From assembly GCA_020201235.1 (NCBI GenBank), contig JAIVHD010000007.1, positions 1-13,563 of the forward strand: a stretch of DNA of 13,563 bases, given 5' to 3'. The notes under the pieces were generated by a model. The model was not told where the DNA came from, ran no database searches, and saw nothing but the letters and a program-made list of their open reading frames with translations. The stretch comes from Lysobacteraceae bacterium (lineage in GTDB: Bacteria > Pseudomonadota > Gammaproteobacteria > Xanthomonadales > Wenzhouxiangellaceae). Within the stretch, counting starts at the first letter, position 1. Every line of letters starts with the position of its first letter. A program made the position numbers and the translations under genes. Positions 5,802 through 13,235 of this stretch are shown piece by piece.

Positions 5802-8711
5802 TCAGCCCGCCTCAAGCCAGTCCTCCATCGGTGGGCACGAGCAGACCAGGTTGCGGTCACCGTAGACGTTGTCGACGCGCGCCACGGATGCAAAGAACTT
5901 GCCCGCCTTAAGCGACGCGACCGGCCAGCCAGCCTGCTGGCGCGAATACGGATGGCTCCATTCATCCGCGCTCAATTCAGCAATCGTGTGCGGCGCCATT
6001 TTCAGTGGATTGTCGGCGTCGTCGAACTCGCCCGATGCACAGCGGTCGATTTCACCGCGTATCTCGATCATGGCCTCGATGAAGCGATCCAGCTCCTGCT
6101 TTGATTCGCTTTCAGTTGGCTCGATCATCAACGTGCCGGGGACTGGCCACGACATGGTTGGGGCGTGGAACCCGTAGTCGATCAGTCGCTTGGCGACGTC
6201 CTCTTCGCTGATTCCGGCGCTTTCCTTGAATGGGCGCAGATCGACGATACATTCGTGAGCGATGCGACCGTTCTTGCCCGTGTACAGGATGTCGTAATGG
6301 TTTTTGAGACCTTCGGCAATGTAATTGGCGTTCAGAATTGCGACATCGCTGGCCTTGCGCAACCCGTCACGGCCCATCAGGGCAATGTAGGCCCATGAAA
6401 TCGGCAGAATGGATGCCGAGCCCCAGGGCGCGCCCGCGACTGCGGGATTGGTTCCGTTTCCGGCGCCGAGAGTGCCACTGACGTGCCCCGGCAAATGCTT
6501 GGCCAAGTGCTCACGCACGCCGATCGGTCCGACCCCCGGTCCGCCGCCGCCGTGGGGAATGCAAAAGGTTTTGTGCAAATTGAGATGGCAGACATCGGCG
6601 TAGTCGGCCACCTGTGAAATCCCGACCAACGCGTTCATGTTGGCACCATCCAGGTAAACCTGACCGCCGGCTTGTCGAATCCGCTCGCAGATTTCAACCA
6701 CGTCCTGTTCGAAAACGCCGTGTGTCGACGGGTAGGTGATCATCAGGGCCGCCAGTTCGTCGCGATGCTTTTCGATCTTGGCGGCGAGGTCGTCGCGATC
6801 AATATTACCGCTGGCATCGCAGCCCACGACCACAATGCGGTAGCCGACCATCTGGGCACTGGCCGGGTTGGTGCCGTGGGCCGATGACGGGATCAGGCAG
6901 ATGTCGCGGTGGCCGTGGCCGCGCGCCTTCTGCCATTGCTGGATCGTCAGCAGGCCGGCGTATTCGCCCTGCGAGCCGGCGTTGGGCTGGAGCGAAATCG
7001 CTGAAAATCCGGTGATTTCCCGAAGCATGCGTTCGAGGTCATCGATTAATTCGTGGTAGCCGCGCGCCTGATCGTGCGGGCAAAACGGGTGCAGCTCGGC
7101 AAATTCGGGCCAGGTCACCGGCATCATCTCGGCGGTGGCATTGAGTTTCATCGTGCACGAACCCAGCGGAATCATGGCGTGGGCCAGGCTGAGGTCGCGG
7201 TTTTCAAGCCGCTTCAGATAGCGCAGCATTTCGGTCTCGGAATGGTAGCGGCTGAAGACCTCATGGCCCAGGTATTCGCTGCTGCGCTGGAGCGCTTGGG
7301 GGATGCCGGGTAGGGCATGGTTTTCCAGTTCGGCATCGCTTGTCTTGAGGTCGGCCGGCGAGCCGGTCAGTAGTGAGATCACTTGATCCGCCTGCTCGAT
7401 GGTTGTGACTTCGTTGAAGCTCAGGCCGATATGACCAGGACGGTCGGCTCGAAGATTGAAGCCGGCGCGCTGGCTTGCCTGCAGCAGCCGCTTCTTGGTG
7501 TCTTCGTCGACCGCCAGCGTCAATGTGTCGAAAAACTGCTCGTGGATTGGCACAATGCCGGCCTGGCTCAGGGCTCTGGCTGCCGCCGAGGTCATGCGGT
7601 GGACGCGAGTGGCGATCGTGCGGATGCCGTCGGCACCATGCCAGACGGCGTAGAAGCCCGCCATGACCGCGAGCAGCGCTTGCGACGTGCAAATGTTACT
7701 CATGGCTTTTTCGCGACGAATGTGCTGTTCGCGCGTTTGCAGTGCCATGCGCAGTGCCAGGTCTCCGTGGCGATCCCGGGAAACGCCGATAATGCGCCCG
7801 GGCACGCTGCGCCTGTGGCTTTCATGGGTGGCCAGAAATGCGGCATGCGGGCCGCCGAAGCCCATTGGTACGCCAAAGCGCTGGGCCGAGCCGACCACCA
7901 CATCGGCACCCATTTCGCCCGGTGGGCGCAGCAGTGCCAACGACAGTAGATCGGCGGCCACAGCGACCCGTGCATCGTGTTGGTGTGCAGCATCGCAAAC
8001 CCGATCGAGAGCGCGAAGTTGCCCCCCGGCACCGGGATATTGCACCAGCACACCGAAGTAGTCACCGCCCGCAACTGCCTGCTCCAGGTCATCGACAACA
8101 TCGATCTTGATGCCGAGATGCGCGGCGCGCGTGCGCACGACATCCAGGGTCTGCGGCAGTGCGTCGGCGTCGACCAGGAACCGGCTGGATTTGTTCTTGC
8201 GTGCGATTCGACGGATCATGGTCATGGCTTCGGCCGCTGCGGTTGATTCATCGAGCAGCGAGGCATTGGCCAGCTCCATCGCGGTCAGGTCCATGACCAT
8301 CTGCTGGAAATTCAGCAGCCCTTCGAGACGGCCCTGGGAGATTTCGGCCTGGTACGGCGTGTAGGCGGTGTACCAGCCTGGATTTTCGAGAACGTTGCGT
8401 AAAATCACCGGTGGTACATGGGTCGGGTGATAGCCCAGTCCAATCAGGCTGTGGTTAACCGTGTTGGCCGCGGCCATTGCGCGAATACGGTCCAGGACCT
8501 GAGCCTCATTGCGCGCCGCTGCCAGGTCGAGCGTTTGCCCGGAACGGATGCTGGCCGGCGTGGCCTGATCGATCAGTTCGTCAAGAGAGGTCGCGCCGAC
8601 CGAGTCCAACATCGCCGCGATGTCCGGGTCGCGGGGTCCAATGTGCCGACCGGTAAATTCAGCGCGATCTTCGAGCGAGCGTAACGAACGGTTGGAGCCG
8701 GATACAGTCAT
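5802..8711 (-). CDS. gcvP: Glycine dehydrogenase (decarboxylating), P-protein
   Basis: GcvP is the PLP-dependent P-protein of the glycine cleavage system: it decarboxylates glycine and passes the aminomethyl group to lipoylated GcvH. The sequence is a full single-chain P-protein (969 aa; E. coli has 957). The N-terminal half begins [17 protein letters not shown], and the C-terminal catalytic half carries the PLP lysine at residue 714 in [22 protein letters not shown]. The ATG at 8711 is preceded by AAGGATGA, a good Shine-Dalgarno. It starts 17 bases after the cyoE stop codon. Neither gcvT nor gcvH is in the window. The reading frame remains open upstream through cyoE to 9467, giving a possible read-through fusion (see findings). 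Confidence 0.97.
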   Translation of the reverse strand: MTVSGSNRSLRSLEDRAEFTGRHIGPRDPDIAAMLDSVGATSLDELIDQATPASIRSGQTLDLAAARNEAQVLDRIRAMAAANTVNHSLIGLGYHPTHVPPVILRNVLENPGWYTAYTPYQAEISQGRLEGLLNFQQMVMDLTAMELANASLLDESTAAAEAMTMIRRIARKNKSSRFLVDADALPQTLDVVRTRAAHLGIKIDVVDDLEQAVAGGDYFGVLVQYPGAGGQLRALDRVCDAAHQHDARVAVAADLLSLALLRPPGEMGADVVVGSAQRFGVPMGFGGPHAAFLATHESHRRSVPGRIIGVSRDRHGDLALRMALQTREQHIRREKAMSNICTSQALLAVMAGFYAVWHGADGIRTIATRVHRMTSAAARALSQAGIVPIHEQFFDTLTLAVDEDTKKRLLQASQRAGFNLRADRPGHIGLSFNEVTTIEQADQVISLLTGSPADLKTSDAELENHALPGIPQALQRSSEYLGHEVFSRYHSETEMLRYLKRLENRDLSLAHAMIPLGSCTMKLNATAEMMPVTWPEFAELHPFCPHDQARGYHELIDDLERMLREITGFSAISLQPNAGSQGEYAGLLTIQQWQKARGHGHRDICLIPSSAHGTNPASAQMVGYRIVVVGCDASGNIDRDDLAAKIEKHRDELAALMITYPSTHGVFEQDVVEICERIRQAGGQVYLDGANMNALVGISQVADYADVCHLNLHKTFCIPHGGGGPGVGPIGVREHLAKHLPGHVSGTLGAGNGTNPAVAGAPWGSASILPISWAYIALMGRDGLRKASDVAILNANYIAEGLKNHYDILYTGKNGRIAHECIVDLRPFKESAGISEEDVAKRLIDYGFHAPTMSWPVPGTLMIEPTESESKQELDRFIEAMIEIRGEIDRCASGEFDDADNPLKMAPHTIAELSADEWSHPYSRQQAGWPVASLKAGKFFASVARVDNVYGDRNLVCSCPPMEDWLEAG

Positions 8712-8728
8712 GTAGTCATCCTTGAATT

Positions 8729-9467
8729 TCAATTCAGATAGTGATCGACCAGCAGGATGGCGAAAAGCGCCATCAGGTAGAGCACCGAGTAATGAAACAT
8801 GTCCATTGCCAGGCGCTCGTTTTTGGTCTTGAGCAAAGCGACGGCATAACCCAGAAAGCCGACATTCAGCACGCTGACACCGGCCAGGTAGATCATGCCG
8901 CTCATGCCAGTGAGGTAGGGTAGTAGCGTAACCAGAATAAGAATAATGGTATAGAAAAGAATTTGCCAGCGCGTGAACGGCACGCCGTGGGTGACCGGCA
9001 GCATCGGCAGGCCGACGCCGGCATAGTCCTCGCGGCGATAAATGGCCAGCGCCCAGAAGTGCGGCGGTGTCCACACAAAGATGATTAAAAAGAGAATCAG
9101 TGCGTAGGCGTGGATCTCTCCGGTGATCGCGGTCCAGCCCAGCACCGGCGGTGCTGCTCCAGCCGCGCCGCCAATCACGATGTTCTGAGAAGTGGCGCGC
9201 TTGAGCCAAACGGTGTACACCACCGCGTAGCCGATCAGGCTGAGGAAGGTTAGCACCGCAGTCAGGATGTTGACCATTACAGTCAGCATGAACATCTGCT
9301 GCCATGCCGATGCCGAGACTGGCCCAGAAAAACCGGCCCAGCGGCACCAGGCCCGGTGTTGCCAGGGCCATGCCGACCATAGCGGTGAACACAATCAGCG
9401 CGACGACTCGCAACTTGCACAGGCCGAGCAACGCCGACATATGCTGTAATAACCCTGTGCTATTCAC
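8729..9467 (-). pseudogene. cyoE: Heme O synthase (protoheme IX farnesyltransferase) with internal deletion and frameshift
   Basis: CyoE/CtaB is a membrane prenyltransferase that farnesylates heme b to heme O, the substrate of CtaA. The start is GTG at 9467 with AGGAGG just before it. The first ~57 residues match the family ([24 protein letters not shown]... LGIGMAA). From about 9294-9300 the homologous frame shifts by one and resumes at [54 protein letters not shown], then continues to the stop at 8729. About 47 residues are missing between the parts, including the first Asp-rich motif (N-x3-D-x3-D) that binds prenyl diphosphate. Adding about 140 bases would restore both the frame and the usual ~293 aa. 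The second Asp-rich region ([16 protein letters not shown]) remains. The gene is non-functional as read, by real deletion or assembly collapse. Confidence 0.88.
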
Positions 9468-9470
9468 TCG

Positions 9471-9477
9471 CCCTCCT
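9471..9477 (-). promoter_or_regulatory. Shine-Dalgarno that fixes the GTG start of cyoE
   Basis: On the minus strand AGGAGGG ends three bases before GTG at 9467. This is the strongest ribosome binding site near the gene and supports GTG over the internal ATG (MSALLGL) nine codons later. Confidence 0.7.
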
Positions 9478-9651
9478 GTGGTGGCAGCAGCATGCCCCGT
9501 GTTTGGGGTGTTTCGCCCATCCTCTGCCCACAGTCAGCGACTCGGCGGGCGAGTACGTCACCGGCGCGTCCGGTCGTTAAAGGCCCCAGCCACGGGACCG
9601 GGTGGCACATCGTGATGACGGGCGGGCGAGTCAGGCCGGGTGCCATAGAAG

Positions 9652-10686
9652 TCAATGTTGTTCCGCCGGGCGCAGGCGGGTTTTATCGAGCAGGGAGATC
9701 ATCAGGCCCAAAAGCAGCGCGGCGACGCCGTTGTGCGCGACCGCATTGATCAGCGGCAGACTGCCAACGACGTTGTAGATTCCCAGCGCGACCTGGGTCG
9801 CCAGCAGGAGAATGACAATCGGCACCGTTTTCGTCAGGTCCTCGGCCCGCCACAGCCGGATCGTCAGCCAGGCAAACGTTGCGACCACCACCAGTGCCCA
9901 AACCCTGTGGGCCAGATGGACTGCGATGCGCGCCGGCTGATCGAGCAGGCCACCTTCATAATCAACGCCCACGCCCCGCCATAGCCTGAAACCTTCGGTG
10001 AAGTCGGTCTGCGGCCACCATTGGCCACCGCAGCGCGGGAAGTCGCTGCAGGCCAATGCCGCATAGTTGGTGCTGACCCAGCCACCAAGGATGATCTGGA
10101 TCGCGACCACGATCAATGCCACGACGACCGGCCAGTGCTGCGCGCGTGCCGGCAGCGACGGTATGCTGCGGCGCGGTGTAACCGACAGCGATAGCCAGAA
10201 AAGCAGCGCAAATGTGGTCATGCCGCCGATCAGATGGGCCGTTACGATGGCCGGCTTAAGCAGCAGAGTGACCGTCCACATACCCAGGGCTGCCTGAAAA
10301 ATAACCAGCAGCAGAATCAGGCCAGGCAATACACGCGGTATCGACACGGATGGCTCGACATCCCCGCAGCCTGATTGGTGATTGCGCTGATGATTGCGCC
10401 AGGCCACCACAGCCAGCGCCAGGACCAGAAACCCCAGCAGGCCGGCCAGATAGCGATGAAGCATTTCGCGAAAGGCCTTGCCGGAATCGACTGGTCGCAG
10501 GTGGCCCCACTCGGCGTTCGCCTGGTCGACATGCTCGGGTGCTTCGGGCCAGGTTGGCATGCCGTAGCAGCCGGGCCAGTCCGGGCAACCGAGACCGGCG
10601 TCGGTGAGTCTGACCCATGCGCCGGCGACGATGACAAGCAGCGTGAACGCTGTGGCGCTCCACGCCAGGATTCTGAAAAGCTTCAT
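9652..10686 (-). CDS. ctaA: Heme A synthase (COX15/CtaA family)
   Basis: CtaA oxidises the C8 methyl of heme O to a formyl group, giving heme A for aa3-type cytochrome oxidase. The protein (344 aa) has about eight membrane segments in two homologous halves. Expected heme-ligand histidines are visible: His77 (EMLHRYLAG), His151 (TAHLIGGM), His257/260 (HLAHRVWA) and His318 (VAHNGVAA). Cysteine pairs lie in the periplasmic loops at 34/40 (GLGCPDWPGCYG) and 213/219 (ACSDFPRCGG), typical of the proteobacterial type. It begins one base after the stop codon of the SCO-like gene and is followed, after 184 bases, by cyoE. CtaA itself looks intact although its substrate-producing partner is broken. Confidence 0.95.
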   Translation of the reverse strand: MKLFRILAWSATAFTLLVIVAGAWVRLTDAGLGCPDWPGCYGMPTWPEAPEHVDQANAEWGHLRPVDSGKAFREMLHRYLAGLLGFLVLALAVVAWRNHQRNHQSGCGDVEPSVSIPRVLPGLILLLVIFQAALGMWTVTLLLKPAIVTAHLIGGMTTFALLFWLSLSVTPRRSIPSLPARAQHWPVVVALIVVAIQIILGGWVSTNYAALACSDFPRCGGQWWPQTDFTEGFRLWRGVGVDYEGGLLDQPARIAVHLAHRVWALVVVATFAWLTIRLWRAEDLTKTVPIVILLLATQVALGIYNVVGSLPLINAVAHNGVAALLLGLMISLLDKTRLRPAEQH

Positions 10687-10687
10687 G

Positions 10688-11260
10688 TTATTCTCGGATG
10701 GTCCACTTCAAAAGACGATCGAGATCCTTGCGAATTCCGGTAGGATCTGCGTCCGGCTGGAAACGCTCCATTATATTTGTATCCGGGTCAACGATGTAGA
10801 AAGCCCCGTTTTCGACCGCTGGAAAGCGCCTGATCAGGGCACCTCCGGCGTCGCTCTGAAAAATCATGAACGTTGGATCAAGCAACTCGACGCTGTCGAT
10901 TTCGAGCTCAGACAAGACCCCTTCAGTAATCAGCATCAGGCCGACCTCGAGTCGGTGCCGGTCCTGCGCCAGTCGAATCCGGCGCATCAGCTCCAACCGC
11001 GCCAGACAGTCGCGCTTGCAGTGATCGGGCTGAACAAGTATCAGCCACCAGCGCCCGGTCAAGTCGCTGGGACCTCGGATTTGGCCCTGTGCATCGGCCA
11101 GTTCAAACGCGCCGATCGGAACCACCGGGTCGATCAGAATGCCGTGGCTTCGATCCGGCGGTGCCTGCCAGTCAATCCATTCGGAGTGCAACAGCAGTGC
11201 AATCAGAAGCGGCGCAAAAAATGCCGCGAACAGTCCGATCAATATGAGTCTGTTTTTCAT
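10688..11260 (-). CDS. Membrane-anchored SCO/thioredoxin-like cytochrome oxidase assembly protein (190 aa)
   Basis: The start at 11260 (MKNRLILIGLFAAFFAPLLIALLL) has AAGGA before it and overlaps the SURF1 stop codon (ATGA). The first ~24 residues form a membrane anchor. The rest looks like a periplasmic thioredoxin-fold domain, with a CxxxC pair at Cys81/Cys85 (QPDHCKRDC) where SCO proteins bind copper. Genes of this type regularly sit between SURF1 and ctaA in gammaproteobacterial oxidase loci, usually annotated only as hypothetical or transmembrane proteins. A role in oxidase copper or redox assembly is inferred from the motif and context. It is weakly conserved compared with true SCO1, so I give no gene name. 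Confidence 0.82.
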   Translation of the reverse strand: MKNRLILIGLFAAFFAPLLIALLLHSEWIDWQAPPDRSHGILIDPVVPIGAFELADAQGQIRGPSDLTGRWWLILVQPDHCKRDCLARLELMRRIRLAQDRHRLEVGLMLITEGVLSELEIDSVELLDPTFMIFQSDAGGALIRRFPAVENGAFYIVDPDTNIMERFQPDADPTGIRKDLDRLLKWTIRE

Positions 11261-12021
11261 GATTTCCTTGAACGAAGAAGGCGCACGGTCAACGTCAGCC
11301 AGATCAGCGCGACGACGATGGCAATCGAGGCCCAGGTCCATGCGTAACCCTGGTGTCGCTCAGGACCAAACGTAACGATCTTCCAGCGGTCGCCGGTCAG
11401 ATGCGCCGGATGATCCGGGTCAAGCTGGATGACCAACGGCTGCAGTTCCTGCCCCAGCACGGCCCGAATGCGATCGATATCAAAATAGGTGACCAGCTTT
11501 GGCCACCCTGCACGATCATCAATGGCGGCGGCCCGGCCGAGTCGAGCACCGACGTCGGGTGGTGAATTCAGCACCCCGTAGACTGGTCCACTGGCCGTTG
11601 GAACCGCCGGCTTTGGCAACGGTTCGGAGCGCGTGGGCCAGGATGCCCAGCCGCGATTCACCAGGAAAAGGCGGCCGTCGGTCGCCCGCCACGGCGTCAG
11701 GACAAAAACGCCCATTCGCCTGTCGCGAATCTGGTTATCGAGCAGGATCTGGCGGCTGGCATCGAAGTGCCCGGTCGCCATGACCGGCTGCGGTAGATCG
11801 TAGGGTGGGCGCAGGCTTTCCAGGCGCACCGGATCGCGCTGCGTCCAACGGTCGATCCATTGCTGCTTGTATTCGGCCCGCTCGAATTGCCAGTGCATTA
11901 AACCGATGCAGCCTGCAATCACGACGATGGCAGCCAGATGCGGGACCAGTAAACCCGCTTTATTCACCACTGTTCCTGGTGGGATTGTGACAAAGCCCGT
12001 ATTGTCGTTTCGCCCGCTCAT
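11257..12021 (-). CDS. SURF1-family cytochrome oxidase assembly protein with element-derived N-terminus
   Basis: SURF1/Shy1 proteins help insert heme A into cytochrome oxidase subunit I. The protein (254 aa) has the family plan: an N-terminal membrane helix (~24-45, LLVPHLAAIVVIAGCIGLMHWQFERAEYKQQW), a large periplasmic domain with the family motifs NRGW and YFDID, and a C-terminal helix (~225-248). The ATG at 12021 follows AGGATGACCT, a plausible Shine-Dalgarno. Residues 1-22 lie wholly inside the small mobile element 11954-12133 and look unlike SURF1; VVNKAG is simply the translated element end. The native start may have been lost to the insertion. The four-base overlap with the next gene implies coupling. 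Confidence 0.9.
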   Translation of the reverse strand: MSGRNDNTGFVTIPPGTVVNKAGLLVPHLAAIVVIAGCIGLMHWQFERAEYKQQWIDRWTQRDPVRLESLRPPYDLPQPVMATGHFDASRQILLDNQIRDRRMGVFVLTPWRATDGRLFLVNRGWASWPTRSEPLPKPAVPTASGPVYGVLNSPPDVGARLGRAAAIDDRAGWPKLVTYFDIDRIRAVLGQELQPLVIQLDPDHPAHLTGDRWKIVTFGPERHQGYAWTWASIAIVVALIWLTLTVRLLRSRKS

Positions 12022-12133
12022 AGGTCATCCTGTTGATGGCTGCGTGTACCGCAGGCCTGGGCTTGCCTGCGCAACGTCCAAGCCACAAGGCCTGAAGGCC
12101 GCCAGCGACGGCGCCATCGTGAATAAGGCAGGG
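11954..12133. mobile_element. MITE-like element A (about 180 bp) with TAAA target duplication
   Basis: The left end reads CCCGCTTTATTCACC (11954-11968). The right end, reverse-complemented, reads CCCTGCCTTATTCACG (12118-12133), an inverted pair with a one-base gap. TAAA flanks both sides (11950-11953 and 12134-12137), a likely 4-bp target duplication. Inside are two short hairpins, GCAGGC/GCCTGC near 12050-12070 and GGCCT/AGGCC near 12090. No transposase is encoded. The element covers the start of SURF1 and most of the divergent region before the DUF2909-type gene, so it may carry their promoters. Confidence 0.62.
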
Positions 12134-12203
12134 TAAACGTGTGGGCATTTTGTTGATCGTGATCCGTTACGATGACGAAATATTTTTTGGAAAAGGCCTG
12201 ACG

Positions 12204-12440
12204 ATGCTAACCAAACTCATCATTATCGCATTCATGATTGCCATACTTTACAGTCTGGCATCAAGTTTCTATTTTCTTGTCAACGACAAGGGTGAAGGCG
12301 ACCGTATGGTTCGGCGTCTGAGCTGGCGGGTTGGATTGTCGTTACTGCTGGTCATCCTGCTTTTCGCGGGCTTCAAGCTGGGCGTGATCGAGCCCAGCGG
12401 CGTCAATCCGGTACAGTACCCGTCCGGGCGTGCCGATTGA
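12204..12440 (+). CDS. Twin-transmembrane DUF2909-family protein (78 aa)
   Basis: The start at 12204 (MLTKLIIIAFMIAILYSLASSFYFLV) has AAAGG seven bases upstream. The frame is open to 12141, but that part is not conserved. Two membrane helices are clear (about residues 2-26 and 40-63), joined by a charged loop NDKGEGDRMVRRLSWR, followed by a short tail. This matches the small DUF2909 twin-transmembrane proteins found next to SURF1 in proteobacterial cytochrome oxidase loci; their function is unknown but context suggests oxidase assembly. It is divergent from SURF1 and is caught between two MITE-like elements. The oxidase subunit genes expected beyond it are absent here. Confidence 0.85.
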   Translation: MLTKLIIIAFMIAILYSLASSFYFLVNDKGEGDRMVRRLSWRVGLSLLLVILLFAGFKLGVIEPSGVNPVQYPSGRAD

Positions 12441-12492
12441 TTGCTTTTATCCCGCCTTATTCACCTCCGCTGCGTTGCGAGGTGCCGCCAGC

Positions 12493-12544
12493 GGCCCCGG
12501 TATCGGCGTTTCGCGACCGAACGAAACGCCCTGGACGCGGGGCC
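12493..12544. repeat. Nested hairpin inserted in the left arm of element B
   Basis: GGCCCCG (12493-12499) pairs with CGGGGCC (12538-12544), and inside it GGCGTTTCG (12505-12513) pairs perfectly with CGAAACGCC (12522-12530) around an 8-base loop. The right arm of element B has no counterpart: GGTGCCGC is followed there directly by the GAGCCTG block. The hairpin of about 55 bases therefore looks like a later insertion or expansion in one arm. Confidence 0.72.
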
Positions 12545-12643
12545 TAGGAGCCTGGCGGATTTAACGCTGATCTACTGCTGAAAAGCCGGATTGGGCCAGA
12601 TTCTCCGCTCTTTTTCGTTAAATAGGCCCACAATTGGCCTCAA

Positions 12644-12676
12644 AAGATCGAAAAATCTGACTCCAACCGGCTTTCC
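12644..12676 (+). repeat. 33-base arm segment shared exactly with 5335-5367
   Basis: This part of the right arm of element B is identical to codons 5-15 of the gene after corC. The left arm carries a diverged inverted version of the same sequence (12582-12615), so it belongs to the palindrome of the element and was probably not captured from the gene. In the element this frame reads KIEKSDSNRLSLSVDRSNPTGS and then a stop. Confidence 0.93.
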
Positions 12677-12749
12677 CTCAGCGTAGATCGGTCAAATCCG
12701 ACAGGCTCGTAGCGGCACCGCAGTCGGTGGAGTGGTGAATAAGCCGGGT

Positions 12750-13232
12750 TTAGAGCACCGAAAGAATGTGATCGGCGCTTGAGACCCTGAATTCGCCCGG
12801 CGCTTCGACCAGAACGTCTTCGACCGTGCCGTCTTGCACGATCAGCGCAAAGCGTTGCGAGCGCAGGCCCATGCCAAAGCCCCGCCCATCCATTTCCAGG
12901 CCCAGCGCCTGGGTGAAGTCAGCATTGCCATCGGCGGCCATGATGATCTGGCCGTCAACGCCGGCGCTCTTGCCCCAGGCATTCATGACAAAAACGTCAT
13001 TGACCGCCATGCAAACGATTCTGTCAACGCCTTTTTGCAGAATTTGATCGGCCTTGTCGATGAAACCGGGCAGGTGCTTGGCCGAACACGTCGGCGTGAA
13101 TGCCCCTGGCACTGCGAATACGACTGATTTGCCGTCGGCAAGCAACTCTGCCGCGTCAATCGGGCTGGGCCCGTCCTCGCTCATGATCGTCAGCTGCGCG
13201 TGTGGAACTGCTTGTCCTTTATGAATGCCCAT
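12750..13232 (-). CDS. Peroxiredoxin of the Prx5-like (AhpC/TSA-redoxin) group
   Basis: This 160-aa cytosolic thiol peroxidase reduces hydrogen peroxide and alkyl hydroperoxides. The peroxidatic cysteine is Cys49 in VPGAFTPTCSAKHLPGF, the Prx5 signature. Arg124 or Arg127 (GLRSQRFAL) fits the conserved active-site arginine. The only other cysteine is Cys74 (RIVCMAVND), so resolution is probably by glutathione or glutaredoxin, as in many bacterial Prx5 proteins; that is inferred. The ATG lies three bases after the pilH-like stop codon, so the two are likely co-transcribed. The stop codon falls inside the TTTA duplication at the edge of element B, which abuts the gene without truncating it. Confidence 0.94.
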   Translation of the reverse strand: MGIHKGQAVPHAQLTIMSEDGPSPIDAAELLADGKSVVFAVPGAFTPTCSAKHLPGFIDKADQILQKGVDRIVCMAVNDVFVMNAWGKSAGVDGQIIMAADGNADFTQALGLEMDGRGFGMGLRSQRFALIVQDGTVEDVLVEAPGEFRVSSADHILSVL

Positions 13233-13235
13233 TTT

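Larger units (their letters stand above)
12451..12748. mobile_element. MITE-like element B (about 298 bp), nearly full-length palindrome with TTTA target duplication
   Basis: The ends CCCGCCTTATTCACC (12451-12465) and its inverted counterpart at 12734-12748 match at 14 of 15 bases. TTTA flanks the element at 12446-12449 and 12749-12752, with one extra T on the left. The arms stay complementary far inwards: GGTGCCGC (12481-12488) pairs with 12711-12718 and GAGCCTG (12548-12554) with the block near 12700-12708. GGATTT, ATCTAC and AAAGCCGG blocks follow (12557-12590 against 12667-12697), then an ungapped block of about 72% identity (12591-12615 against 12644-12668). A small central hairpin, AGGCC/GGCCT, lies at 12624-12640. 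No transposase is inside. It sits between the convergent DUF2909-type and peroxiredoxin genes and may end transcription of both. Confidence 0.78.

Noticed and set aside
9468..9651. Small gene or regulatory RNA between ctaA and cyoE
   Set aside because: The 184 bases contain only a short CCCC/GGGG hairpin and a repeated CGGGCGAGT. The open frame has no conserved features, and no promoter or terminator could be supported.
12141..12203. Extended N-terminus or a promoter of the DUF2909-type gene
   Set aside because: TTGATC and AT-rich boxes occur, but no -35/-10 pair at acceptable spacing stood out. The upstream codons are not part of the conserved two-helix protein.
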